DNA from: Xylona heveae TC161
Taxonomy: Eukaryota; Ascomycota; Xylonomycetes; Xylonales; Xylonaceae
DNA: 64,000 nt
Assembly (NCBI RefSeq): GCF_001619985.1
Contig: NW_017264202.1
Span: 62,001-126,000 of the forward strand
Reading direction: 5' to 3'
The stretch's first letter is position 1; each line of letters starts with the position of its first letter. Below the pieces are notes generated by a model. It worked only from the letters and a program-made list of their open reading frames with translations. It did no database searches and was not told the origin of the DNA. A program made the position numbers and the translations under genes. Shown here one piece after another: positions 12,127 to 23,080 of the stretch.

Positions 12127-15100
12127 TCAGAGCTTGGGGTCGTTCTCCTCGAATTCGCCCAGAGGCTTGACGGCTGCTGCACCATGAGATACCGCCAATC
12201 GAGCCTTAAATTCATAGACATTGTCTATAATGACCGCGTTCTTTACCGTGTCAGTTGCGGGGTCAGTTTTACTCTCCGGAAGCTGCTCATCATGGGAGAC
12301 TTCAATTCCCAGACTAGGTAGTGCCATAGCGAGCAACTGCTTTCCCTGAGCAAGGATCTCTTCGATAGGCTCAGCCTGCATTTGTAAGTCTTCAGAAAGA
12401 TAATTTTTGATAGCAGATACGATGCCATCTTGGCCATTGGCAAGTTTGACGCCGTCAAATCTACGTCGGAGTTTGTCGGCCTGCACCTCGACACCAAGAG
12501 AAGGAAGGCTTTTCTGCAAGAGCTCGAGAAGCTGTTCAAGTTGCTCCGCTGGAGACGTCTTCTCCGCAATTGCATGAGGTGAAGTTTGGGCAAGCAAGTG
12601 GACAGAAAGCTTTGCGCGAGTGGGAGATGATGGGTGAATATAGTGGTGGAAAAAGGAAAGAACCTCGTCCTTGGTGACTGGCTTCAAATGGGCCACGTCA
12701 TAATCGACTGAGACTAATGTTAGCTAAATGGTGCTTGTGAGGGGTTTATAAAACCGTTAGACTGACCCTGCTCGAAATCGTAATATTCGTTGCCAATATG
12801 GTTCCAGAAGCGGTCGCTTTCCTGATTAAGATTCTTCACCTTCTCGAGACGCTTGTTGATCAAGCTACGCTTGAGCTTTTCAAAGTCCTCCACAGACTTC
12901 TCCTCTAGCTCTTTGCCGAGTTGGATGAGGAAAGAGTTGATGCGCTGTTCGAGGTATTCCGGTGTCCGCTCACTCTGGATGAGGATGCGGTAGCTCATCG
13001 TAGTTGCCGCTAATCGGAGACCTGAGAAGACGACATATCCTAACTGCTCCTTTGTTCGAAGCTGATCAAAAGCTGGCTCCTCGGCCAGTTGTGCCAGCAA
13101 AAGTAGCTTAGCTCGAAGGGCTCTGTCGGGATTTTCACCGATGAAGAGAAGGTATTCAATGCAGTTGTTGATGTTGGCGGGGTCTTTAAGAGCTCTTGGG
13201 TAGATATAGTTGCATCCCTGCGGAAGCAGAAGCGATCGCCGAACGTGCCACTGAGACTGGGGCAACGGTCGAGGCTTTAATGTAGCTTCGACAAGATCAG
13301 TCAGCTTCAACGCATCATCTCTGTAGAGATTTCCATGCACAAGTGCTTCGACATGAACTTGTCGCAGCAGATTGGGGAAGAATGTTCGAATATCCTCTGG
13401 GGTCAGGTGAGGAAGCTCGGCCAGATATTGCTCGTTAATCCAGCTCTTCTCACTGTTGAGCCAACGACTGAATTCCCCTACACGCTGGAAAGGCTGATGA
13501 TACTCAACGTTTCGGAAGCCTCGCAAAAGTCTCTCTTGAATGATGTGAAATCTATCCGGCTTGACCTCCAAGTCTCTCATTGATGTGAGAACCTTTTCCA
13601 GCAGAACAGGGATCTTGTCGTTGTATCCGCTAACTTCGATATCGATGCCGATGGAATTGCTGCTGAGGCTGTACTCGAGGCCAGCGATTTCGGCGTCGTA
13701 TGAATACTCAGCAAGAGAATCTCTGACTAATTCACAAAAAAGCTTGGTCTTGACGGCACATTCAGGAGTCGTGTAAGCCAATGGAGTGCGTAAAGTGATG
13801 AACACATTGGCCTTGGGGACCCAAAATTGGTCATCCTTCTTCCACCATATTCTGACCTTGTCATCGTGTCTGAGCAGCTTCGGTGCCTTGCTGGGCTCAG
13901 ACACCTCCCATTTCTCAACCTCAAGCTTGGTCGGTATGAACTCGTTTCTGTGTGGCAGATGCAATTCCGTGGGCAAGGTCTTCTCTAGGCTAGGCTCGAT
14001 CCGTGCTAATTCATCGAGGAACTCCTGTGAAACATTGTCGCTTCTATACTCGGTGCCATACCACTTTTCCCGTTGGTCCCAGTTTCCAGGAAAGGTCTGA
14101 CTGATGATACTCATCCTAAAGTTGTCCGGACGCAAAAATGAAAGACCTTTGCTTATGGCATTAGGGTCATACTCTCGAATCAGGCGCGAACCACTCAGCA
14201 GCCACTCGCGGGGGATGCGTTTCTGCATGACCTGCGACAACTTGCTAGTGAAGCTGCTTGCTGGAGTCTTTTGCTTGAATCGAAAATCGACAATGTTCAT
14301 CTTTTGGATCTCCTCGACGATCCACTCCTGCGGTGGGGTCTTTCGAATCATCGCAATGTATTGGAAGACGACTTTGACTACTTCCAAGTAGTTGTCTAGT
14401 CCATTCTCGGTGAGACGGATTGACACTGTAAAGAACGCAGAGCCGGGACTCAGGGGCATTGGGCCAGAGGCTAAGCCATTGGCCCAGCCCTTTGCTTTGA
14501 TGTACGCCAAAATACTTCCTGGTCCCTCGTGGCCAATCAAGTGGCTGATATATCGACTTGGTTGCGACATGAAGAAGTCGTCGTCATCCATATAAGGGAA
14601 GACAATGTCCAAGGATCGCATCTCCATGACCGGTTTTGCGGAAATTTGAGTGAGTAGTTGATCTTTTGTCAACGGCTGCACATGATCCCATCGATTTTGA
14701 GGCAGATCCTTATTTCGAACGCCAGAAAACAATTCTACCACCCAGTCTTCCAGATCGTCGAGCGAGTCGCGGCCAAGCACCACTAATCTCATCCTATTGG
14801 CGGAATATTCCCTTTCATGAAATTTCATGAATTCTTTCCGGACATCGATGCCACGCTTGCGCGGTTCGTCCCGCAAAGTCTGTAGGTTGCCGGTTGAAAA
14901 GTGACAGTAAGGATGCTCGGGGTTCGAGAGCGACTTGCTGAGCTGATGCAAACGCCAGGGATCACTCTGAAGGTTCTTCTTGTTTTCTGAATCCACTGCT
15001 CGAAGCTCCCGGTCCAGTGTCTCTTCAAGAAAGAGGGGCGCGATGAAAAACTGAGCAAAGCGGTCCAGTGCGCCATATAGCGGGGAAGTTTCCCGGGTGT

Positions 15101-15777
15101 TTGTGCTGTGCTCTCCATCGGGCGCGTGGGAAGCCGCCGCGACTTCGAAGAAATAGTTTGTTGACGTAGCGGCCGTGAAAGCGTTCGAGTATCCTGAATG
15201 AGCAGCGAGGTACTGGTTGTAGGCATTCTCTTGGGGGTACTGAGACACGATTTCAGAACAGCCGGCTACCAACGCACACGTGGGGTTTCAGTGGCCCTAC
15301 CTTCTCTGTACCCATGAAAAGCAAATGCTCCACTGCATGAGCCATTCCCGGCATATCGTCCGCATCGCTGAAAGCACCAACATTGACATCCATGGCGGCG
15401 CTTGCTTTGTCAGTCTCTGGATCATGTACAAGCATAGCCTCTAGCTTGTTCGGGAGCTCAATGACACGGTAAGAGCGATCGTCAAGGGCCGGCTTCTCCA
15501 GCGAGTCGGTCAAAAGCTGAGCGGTCGACATGGATCGAGTATTGTTAGGCTGGGAGGCACCAATTGGTACACCCAAGCGCTGAGAAGTTGACATGACGGC
15601 AGAAATGGCCAATCCACGAATGCCGGAGTTGAAGATGGAGCGGCCGGATGCTCCAAAGGGATTGGAGGAATTGAGACCAAAGAATCGGAATGGAGTGAGG
15701 AACGAGTTAGACGAGTTGACTAAAAGAAACCTGCTTGCGGACCAAAATCTATTCCCAACCCAGAAGCCAAAAGCCAT
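12127..15777 (-). CDS. Insulysin/Ste23-type M16 zinc metalloprotease
   Basis: Three exons (15777-15301, 15239-12767 and 12707-12127) join in phase to about 1176 residues. The inverted zinc motif HAVEH is at residues 147-151, and the third ligand is expected in the downstream AVDSENKKN segment. The rest follows the insulysin family, including FDQLRTKEQLGYVVFSG and a final YDVAHLKPVTKDEV region. In yeast, Ste23 helps mature a-factor; insulysins degrade small peptides in cytosol, peroxisome or mitochondrion. The start used here gives an arginine/serine/aromatic leader (MAFGFWVGNRFW...) that resembles a mitochondrial presequence. In-frame ATGs further in, before STSQRLG and STAQLL, would give a form without it. 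The protein is longer than the usual roughly 1000 residues mainly because of this leader and a charged C-terminus. Confidence 0.92.
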
Positions 15778-16436
15778 GGACCGCCGAGATCATGCCTTTT
15801 TGTGTATTGTAGTGTACAAAGACTTTGCAAATGACTATTGTACCTGGGGGGCAGCCTCCCAATGGACATGTAATCAAAGCGACACTTTATCTGCCTATCG
15901 GGGGCTCGTCTCTTTCTACAGCAGAGAGCCTGACAGCCTGAGAGGGTCCCTTGACGGCCATTTGGTCAAAGAGACAGCGATCTGTCTCGCTAAACGCACC
16001 GGTTGTAGAAGGCCAAGCGAGATCGCAGGCGGTGACTGAAACCGATGGCCGGGGGGGTACGGGGGTAACCATTGTTTACTTGGCGTCTTATAACATTGTT
16101 GACAAGGATTGATATTGACTACTGAGATACACGTAATTGCATTACTTCTTTGCCATGACTGCAGGCCGACATACCTTTGACTCGACCTGAGCCATTCTTA
16201 AAGTCTACGTTGCTACTGAAAGAGTATCTCACTAGCGCCTTTATCGAAGACAATTGCCGTGACCTTTACTGTTACACGCACCATCTAGAGCTTTCAGTCT
16301 TCAATCCGTCAGTTATTTTCCTGACAAAACGCCATCGCTGTAAAAAATATATCCTGGAAAATGAAAATAAAAATAAAAGATAAGAATTGCAGTACTGCAT
16401 AGACTAAATAAGTTTGATGACACAATCGTTGCATGA
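15778..16436. other. Intergenic, between protease promoter and SDR 3' end
   Basis: It holds the upstream region of the protease gene and the AT-rich 3' flank of the minus-strand SDR gene. No further gene is seen. Confidence 0.5.
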
Positions 16437-17493
16437 TTAGTCAAATTGTTCCTTTCCAAACTTTCCAAATAAACCAGCAGTAAGTAAGTTTTGGGATTGA
16501 ATCTCATCCTTCCTCGCCACCAAGTCTTCAACGTCCCAATTGGCACTGATATAGCGACCACTCAAAAACTTCGCTTGTTCAGTTGCCAGCCATACTCCAA
16601 CACCACCCACCAGCTGCGCAGTGTCGTCCGCGAATGGCATAAATGCGTCAATTGTCATGTCGGTCTTCACAATGCCCGGATGGAGCGTAACCGCGGTAAC
16701 GTTGGGGTACTCAGCTGCAACGTACGCTTGGAGCTGGATCACGGCGAACTTGGAGATGCTATAACTCGAGAGCCCAGGAAACACGCTGAGGGCGGCGCTG
16801 GTGCTCATGTTGATGATGTTCCCCTTTTTCTGCGATCCGAGAAGCTCGAGGAAGCCCTGCGTAACAAGGAATGTTCCACGAACGTTGGTTTGCTATGGCA
16901 TATGGTCAGCATCGTTTCTCGAAGTGCTTTGCAATTGCCAAATATTGAGAGATATTTTCGGCTGGGCAGAGCTCACAAAATCCGACCACCACACGTCGGG
17001 CTTCACATCTGCGACGTTCGCTGCAGGCGCAAAGGATCCAGCATTATTGACAAGGACATCCGCTGTATCAAACCTTGCCTTCACCTTGTCCCAAAGCGCT
17101 GTCACGGAGTTGGGATCGTCCAAGTCTGCTGCAACGGCCAGCACGTCAACCTCAGGGTTGATGTCGCGAATTTCCTTTGCAGTCGCTTTCAGGCGTTCCA
17201 AATTTCGACCAACAATCACAATTCCTCTTGGACTGGCGCGAGCAAAGGATGCGGCGAAACCCTAGAAGAGTTGATGGTGTTATTTCTCAAAGAACGGCAG
17301 AAGTTTTGGACAAGGCGAAAAGAAAGCGACCCACCAGACGTCCAAGACCTTTGCTAGCCCCTGTAATGACAATGACCTTTCCAGCCTGACTCAAGGGCTC
17401 AGACGAAGGATTGATAGCAGGGTACTCATCCCGATGAGTGTTCTTCGTAAATTGCTGCGAGGTGACAAAGTAGTCTTTTGGAAGATTCTCCAT
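16437..17493 (-). CDS. Short-chain dehydrogenase/reductase
   Basis: Three exons (17493-17335, 17261-16977 and 16892-16437) join in phase to about 299 residues. The NAD(P)-binding loop TGASKGLGR, the NNAG motif, the catalytic Ser in NMSTSAAL and the YSISK Tyr-Lys pair are all present, so the enzyme should be active. It is of the classical SDR type with a C-terminal tail. The substrate is unknown. It lies next to a Fungal_trans_2 regulator and an MFS pump, which suggests a small regulated metabolic group. No signal peptide is seen, so the location is probably cytosolic. Confidence 0.92.
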
Positions 17494-18351
17494 TGTATCC
17501 GTAGGAAATCAAGTATATTTAGAGTTAGAGATGGATGAGGTTTAACAAATAAAGTGATGATTGCAAGGGTTCTGTACACTCCAACGTAAATTGATAGGAA
17601 TTCGACGATGGCGTGAAATGATGATCTAGAAAATTTGGTCTTCAGGGTCTCATATATATCACTATGGGCCATATACGAGAGATGAATGGTATGGAGGGAC
17701 CAAACGGACGAGATCCGCCTTTTTGGTATAGTTGATCTACTGCTCTAGCATCTGACTGATGATAAATAATTACTAAGTTTGAGGAACACGTTCACAAAAT
17801 GTTATTGTTCAGGTGTTTTGGTACCCTCCACACTGCAATGGAGAGCCGTTGCAGGGAGAGCCGTTGGAGAGGGTTTATTGGAGTAGACGGAGAGGAACAT
17901 TACCTCATCATTCTGATTTGGTTAGTCTCTTTAGAGCTCCCGCGCTACCAGTTATACTAATACTAAATAGGAAAATGGTCCCCTGTCGCCGCTGGAAAGC
18001 CACGGACCCACTTGAACTACCATCTCTCTCAACTTACTACTGTAAGTTACACTGTTGACTACAATTGAGCACCGCGTGTACCTTTCCCATTGCCTGGAGA
18101 CTGCTTACATTTAAAAAGAATTTATGGGCCAAAGTTCCCATATATAAATTGCAAAATGCAAACAATCGTGTCATTTCTTGCATCGGATCTTTCCCCCAGA
18201 TCCGGATACCGGCAACCTTATTAGGAAGTTTCAAGGGTCCCCACTTCTGAGATCTTGAGATACAAAACCCGCATCGAGCTTATTTTTTAGACCTTGTCAC
18301 GAGATACAGTGTGAAATGGAGGTTCACAAGTCTTACAAAATTGGAGAGTAG
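17494..18351. other. Divergent promoter region, SDR and regulator
   Basis: About 860 bp between the minus-strand SDR and the plus-strand regulator, which are transcribed away from each other. No gene is recognised. The regulator could act here, but I see no convincing palindrome. Confidence 0.45.
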
Positions 18352-20272
18352 GTGATTTTCATATTGATGAAAATGTATCAAAGCTTTACTCATGCCTCCC
18401 ATTCGTGCAGCAACAATGCCCGCAAAGCTCCGAGTGGGAGAAATGAAGCCCACACGGCTCGACATGGTCAAGGTCGCTTTACTTTTGTCAACACAAGTAA
18501 TCCGAAAAAGCCTAAAGATCGTTCTGTTCAGCGTGTCATTCGAAAACATGTCATGCGGGATATAGGCCATGCTCGAAGACGCAATGGTAACTACGGAAGA
18601 CAAAACCTTTTACAGATACCCACATTTCTCTTATCAGAGGATGCCTCCAATGACTTTATGAATCAATTATCCGAAATCTCAAACGCTGGCCCTGTCATCC
18701 CGGCACCAATGGTGTTTGAAGCCACGCCAGACTCACGTCCGTCGAATTCTCCGGTCAGCGAGGCTGAAGCGGCCTCAGATTCTGCTTCGGTTCAAGTCAA
18801 AGAAGACCAGGGCTTGCTAGCAGCCTGCAAACTTAGCCCTTTTACCTCGCCGAGTAAAGCCTTTTCTGATCCCTTTTTAAGTTATCCAATTGAAATGGAT
18901 AGCCGTGCGCATTGGTTGATAATCAATAGTCAGTCGAACCCATATAGAATTTTGATTCTGTCGGTATCGAATTAATTCTTACGAGTTTCGCAGTTTTTGA
19001 TGACAGACATGCCAACTTTCAACCCTTTCGGGACATATGGTTTCCACTTGCGCTATCGGATGGGGCTGCCTTCCATCAATTGCTCTCCAATTCAGCTTTG
19101 CACATTACTTCGCTTCGTCCAATTGATCGCCAACGAGAAGCATTTGAAGCATTGTCTCATCATGCGGTAGCTCTTATGTGCGTTCAGAACCGACTTGCGG
19201 ATCCAACGGTAGCTATAAGCGACGGTATTATCGCTTCCATTATTGGTTTTGCTTGCCACGACGTATGTGCCCATTTGTTCCTCCCACTTGTATATTTTGC
19301 GCGCAGAGTTTCTTTCATCTTGATGATCACATCTTCTGACAATACTCTAGCATATGACGAGTAACTTCGAAACCTGGCGAGTACACATGAACGGCCTGAA
19401 GAAAATTGTAGCATTGCGAGGTGGCCCGGATGCATTAAATGAAAATCGCTTATTGCGATTGATATTGACGTGGTACGCCTGGGATTCCTTCCCATTGAGT
19501 CACCCATCCCCAGCACTAAGATCTCGATAGGGTCGATGTAATAGGTAGCTGTGCACAAGATGCAGCGCCAGTGTTCCCACTTCCTGATAGTTTCTCTTCT
19601 GGGCTTCCATTGTTCGATTCGGCCAGTGGGTTCCCGCCATTGGTCAAGAGAGTCTGTAACAGGTGGCGGCAAGACTTTCCCCGAGCTTCAGAGATTAGCT
19701 TCATCTTCGAGGACCTTAGCCTCGCTATTGAGTATCTAGCCTTGGAAGCTAAGATCAATCCTTTACGGGTTTGGAGCGATTATGGCATTGTCGGGTTCTG
19801 GTTAATGCCGCTCATTCATCGCCTGCTCTCCCTTTTGAGCCTTAATGGTACCACAGAGCATGAGCCTTCTCATGATTTGGAACATATCTGGCGTCTAGGA
19901 ATGATTCTTTTTCTCGCTGACATTCGAAGAAAGGCTGGCTTCGCACCCATGCTAACTCGAATCCCACTTATGCATCTGAAGGCTCATATTGAGAATCTCT
20001 TTCTATTGCCCGATGATCATTGCGTGCGAAAATTCTGGGAGCTTCAACTCTGGGTACTGGCATACGCAAGCATGGAAGCAACTTACGATCCAGCTTACAG
20101 AAAATGGTTCGTTAGCCACTTGGCCGCTGCGATTATGAAGTACTGTGGCGGCTCTTGGTCGGTGGCGGAACGCTGTCTAAAGGCCATGCCGTGGATAGAT
20201 ATTGTCCATTCAACCAAACTGGATCAGCTTCGAAATGACATCTCTGCTCGCATCTTTATATGTACGAAGTAA
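18352..20272 (+). CDS. Fungal_trans_2-type regulatory protein without a zinc cluster
   Basis: Four exons (18352-18928, 18994-19262, 19351-19472 and 19531-20272) join in phase to about 569 residues. The N-terminal segment GRFTFVNTSNPKKPKD followed by VRKH-like RVIRKHVMRDIGHARRR is the hallmark of a large fungal family. Members carry the Fungal_trans_2 region, in many cases without the Zn2Cys6 domain. The later blocks YPIEMDSRAHWL, FDDRHANFQPFRDIWFP and HMNGLKKIVALRGGPDAL fit the family well. No Cys cluster is seen. The start could also be the second ATG at 18367. These proteins are thought to be transcriptional regulators, but few have been studied. The neighbours are an SDR and an MFS transporter. 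Confidence 0.8.
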
Positions 20273-20428
20273 AATGTCAAGGATTATATGCGAAAATTCC
20301 TCCCCTCGGTCCAAAAGAAGGCATTTGCAAACTTAATAGATGAGTGCTCCATGTGGGTACGCTCTCACCGAATGGCTCGATAGCTCGTACCGCTAAACTA
20401 TGACACAAGACGAAGATGGAACCGCCCA

Positions 20429-22108
20429 TTAACCGGTAAATCTTGACCACCCACGGACTTTGTGCCCATAGACAAAGAGCAAGATCGGCGCGGGTATGAA
20501 GGCTATACATAGAAGCGCAAGCAAGGTCGTCGCCCAATCCACGCCAAGTGTGTGATACATGGCCACAGCAAACATTGGGAAACCCGCTCCTGCCAAGGAT
20601 CTAACAAATGTGTTCGCTGCAATTGCGCTATTTGCATAAGGTCCATAGCAATCGACGATATAATTCAGTCCTTGCCAGAAGCCGACATAGATTCCCATAC
20701 CCGCCGGGACACCGGCCAAGACTTGTGGTACCCAAGTCATCTTTGGACTACTTGTCCACGCAAACCAAAATAAGCCGATTGGAAGAGCCATCGCCCCCAA
20801 TATCATCGGCGGAAGTCTCTCCTCCGGAATGACCTTGTTCCCGCTCTGAATATACTTCCGCCTAAATCTAGTTCTTGTCGACACAATCATCACCGCGGAT
20901 CCTAAGCCGACTCCGACGATTATTGAAATAAATGGCAGGCTTCCGACCCCTAAATTCCATCCACGCTGCTCTTGGAATGACACGGGATATGCTTCCAGGA
21001 AAAGGTACAAGATCCCATAAATGAACGAGAGGTACAGCGTCACAAGCAAGAGTATAGGCTCTCTGATCAGCAAATAGAATGGCCGAAGCAAGTACACGGT
21101 TGTGATAGTCTTCAAGTGCAGTGGTGCTTCGTCTTTGGCTGCATGGATGGCCCAGTTGTGCGTCTCGTGCCTGACCTTCTTCGCCCGTCGCTGTAGGATC
21201 GTTGGTCCATGAGTCTCTGGCACGATAATAAAAGCGAGCATTCCAAAGAAGGCATTCATGATCAGGGTTATCCATGCTGTCCAGCGCCAGCCGAGATGTG
21301 ATTGGGTGATGAAACCGCCCATGATGGGAGCACCCACCGGACCGATAAATGTGCCGCCGCCAAAGATACAGATTGCCATGGTGCGATCAATTGGGTTCCA
21401 TATGTCCGCCAGGGCTCCGCCGACGACTGCCAAAGGTGCAGCTCCGAAGCAACCTCCCCAAAACCGGCAGATCATGATGGTTTCAAGGTTTTGGGCGACA
21501 GCAACTGGAATCTGGAAGATGCTGAAGCAGAAGAAGCCGATAAATAGCGGGGTTTTGCGACCAAAGAGTTCGCTGAAAGGATCCCAAAAGATTGGCCCAA
21601 AAGAGAAACCCTGCGGGATACAGAATATGAGCATTCTTGTTGATATTGTGGATGCTAACGGGGAGACAAGTGAACTTACCAAGACAAATAATGACGTGCC
21701 CAATGTGGTCACCTCTGGGGAAACATGGAACTCCTTGGCCGTTGCATCCGTTGCTACACTGAATACACTTGATGCAAATGTGGCACAAATAGCCATTATT
21801 CCCATGAAGACTGTGATGATCCATTTCCGTAGCCTGGAGAAATTCATTGGGTTATCCGGATCCGATGGAGAGGACCAATCAATGAGGTTTGGATCAGGTT
21901 GAGGTTCATTTTCGTGCCTCTCCATTGTGTTCAGGGACTGCGCATCTGCTCCTCCTTCATGTTCAGGGTGCTGATCGGACGAGACTCTGGTGCCTGTGCT
22001 ATCCGGAGGAGTGTAACCTTTCTCAACGTCGGTATTAGGTTCAATGGAGCCAGAGCGTGGCGAGACATCACGAAGCTTCTGACTTTGTGCTACCTCTACT
22101 GCTGCCAT
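20429..22108 (-). CDS. MFS transporter, drug:H+ antiporter-1 (polyamine/multidrug) type
   Basis: Two exons (22108-21680 and 21610-20429) give about 536 residues. A hydrophilic N-terminal tail is followed by the family motif DPDNPMNFSRLRKW and twelve predicted membrane helices. Other hallmarks are FWDPFSELFGRKTPLFIGF (motif A-like) and the PVGAPIMGGFI region of helix 5 (motif C-like). The 69-base intron has a three-fold length and stays open when unspliced; removing it restores the expected FVLGFSFGP sequence. It is likely a plasma-membrane exporter of small organic compounds or polyamines. It converges with the regulator gene ending at 20272 and is divergent from the Zn2Cys6 gene at 23081, which may control it. 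Confidence 0.92.
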   Translation of the reverse strand: MAAVEVAQSQKLRDVSPRSGSIEPNTDVEKGYTPPDSTGTRVSSDQHPEHEGGADAQSLNTMERHENEPQPDPNLIDWSSPSDPDNPMNFSRLRKWIITVFMGIMAICATFASSVFSVATDATAKEFHVSPEVTTLGTSLFVLVSSLVSPLASTISTRMLIFCIPQGFSFGPIFWDPFSELFGRKTPLFIGFFCFSIFQIPVAVAQNLETIMICRFWGGCFGAAPLAVVGGALADIWNPIDRTMAICIFGGGTFIGPVGAPIMGGFITQSHLGWRWTAWITLIMNAFFGMLAFIIVPETHGPTILQRRAKKVRHETHNWAIHAAKDEAPLHLKTITTVYLLRPFYLLIREPILLLVTLYLSFIYGILYLFLEAYPVSFQEQRGWNLGVGSLPFISIIVGVGLGSAVMIVSTRTRFRRKYIQSGNKVIPEERLPPMILGAMALPIGLFWFAWTSSPKMTWVPQVLAGVPAGMGIYVGFWQGLNYIVDCYGPYANSAIAANTFVRSLAGAGFPMFAVAMYHTLGVDWATTLLALLCIAFIPAPILLFVYGHKVRGWSRFTG

Positions 22109-23080
22109 GAGTTGCTTTTTATGCGGAGAAACTTTACAGAAGTTTCCTTGGCGGTAAGGAATCTAAGATTTCTCTATGAGTTTGATGCTAGTTGATCGGG
22201 TTTTCATGTCAATTCTTAAGTTATTTCATTAATTATTCTAGCTGTGCGAGCTATAATAGAACGATCTATAAAACATCACGGCAGTTGGTGATTTCTTAGC
22301 ATACACATGATTAATTGGATCTGACAGCGTCATGACGTCGAAAAATGTGTTTAATTAGTAATTATAAATGAAGTCAATTGAGCGGATCTATCGGTGCTTG
22401 TGAGACTGGGGAATGCCAAAACAGGTGTTTACAATGCTTTAGATGTCTGAAAGAGTCTTGACCCTTCTCGGAGTTGACGGAGTTGCGGCAGGGAATAACC
22501 AATTTGGGAAGATTTCCCCGGAGTCGAGTCCGTGCTGGTTTCGGGGCCTTAAATGGGAAGGGCTCCGGCCCAGGACCTGGGCTTGACTCCCCTCGCTCGG
22601 TAGGCTGACGGCAGGACGGAAACTACGGCGATAATACAAAGTACGGCGCACGGTGTAGATCAGTGCCGACATTTGATAATGATGATGATGATGCCATGCC
22701 GCCACCATGGCCAACGATTCTTTGCCCACACCTGTTGATCTGCTAAGCTCATCGGGTTTCAACGGCTTTTCGAGACCGCTAGGCTAGACAAGCTTATAGC
22801 AGTACAGTCAGCGTGGTTGATCTGACTTATTTGTGCTGTTGAAACAACAGAAACCACCATGCAGATTTGCACCGCATAAGTCTGCACGCATTGATCTGGC
22901 TCCACGCTCATAGGAAAGCTCTCACGCTGCTGCCTACTTCTTACGTCAAGGAGAGATCACCATCTTTGGGTTCTCTGCCCTTCCCAAATATAAATTGCAT
23001 ATCTATATCCCCTGACTACGGGAATTCGCTCTACCAATGATCTCAACGGGGATCTATAACTAAATACAAAAATTATCAAG
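22109..23080. promoter_or_regulatory. Divergent promoter, MFS pump and Zn2Cys6 regulator
   Basis: About 970 bp between two divergently transcribed genes, a common arrangement for a regulator and its target transporter. It includes a short GAT/ATG microsatellite at about 22678-22695. I did not find a clear CGG inverted or everted repeat that would pin down a Zn2Cys6 binding site. Confidence 0.4.

Noticed and set aside
22439-22762. Minus-strand frame with a poly-His run
   Set aside because: The His run is just the GAT/ATG microsatellite read in one frame; the rest shows no protein-like features.
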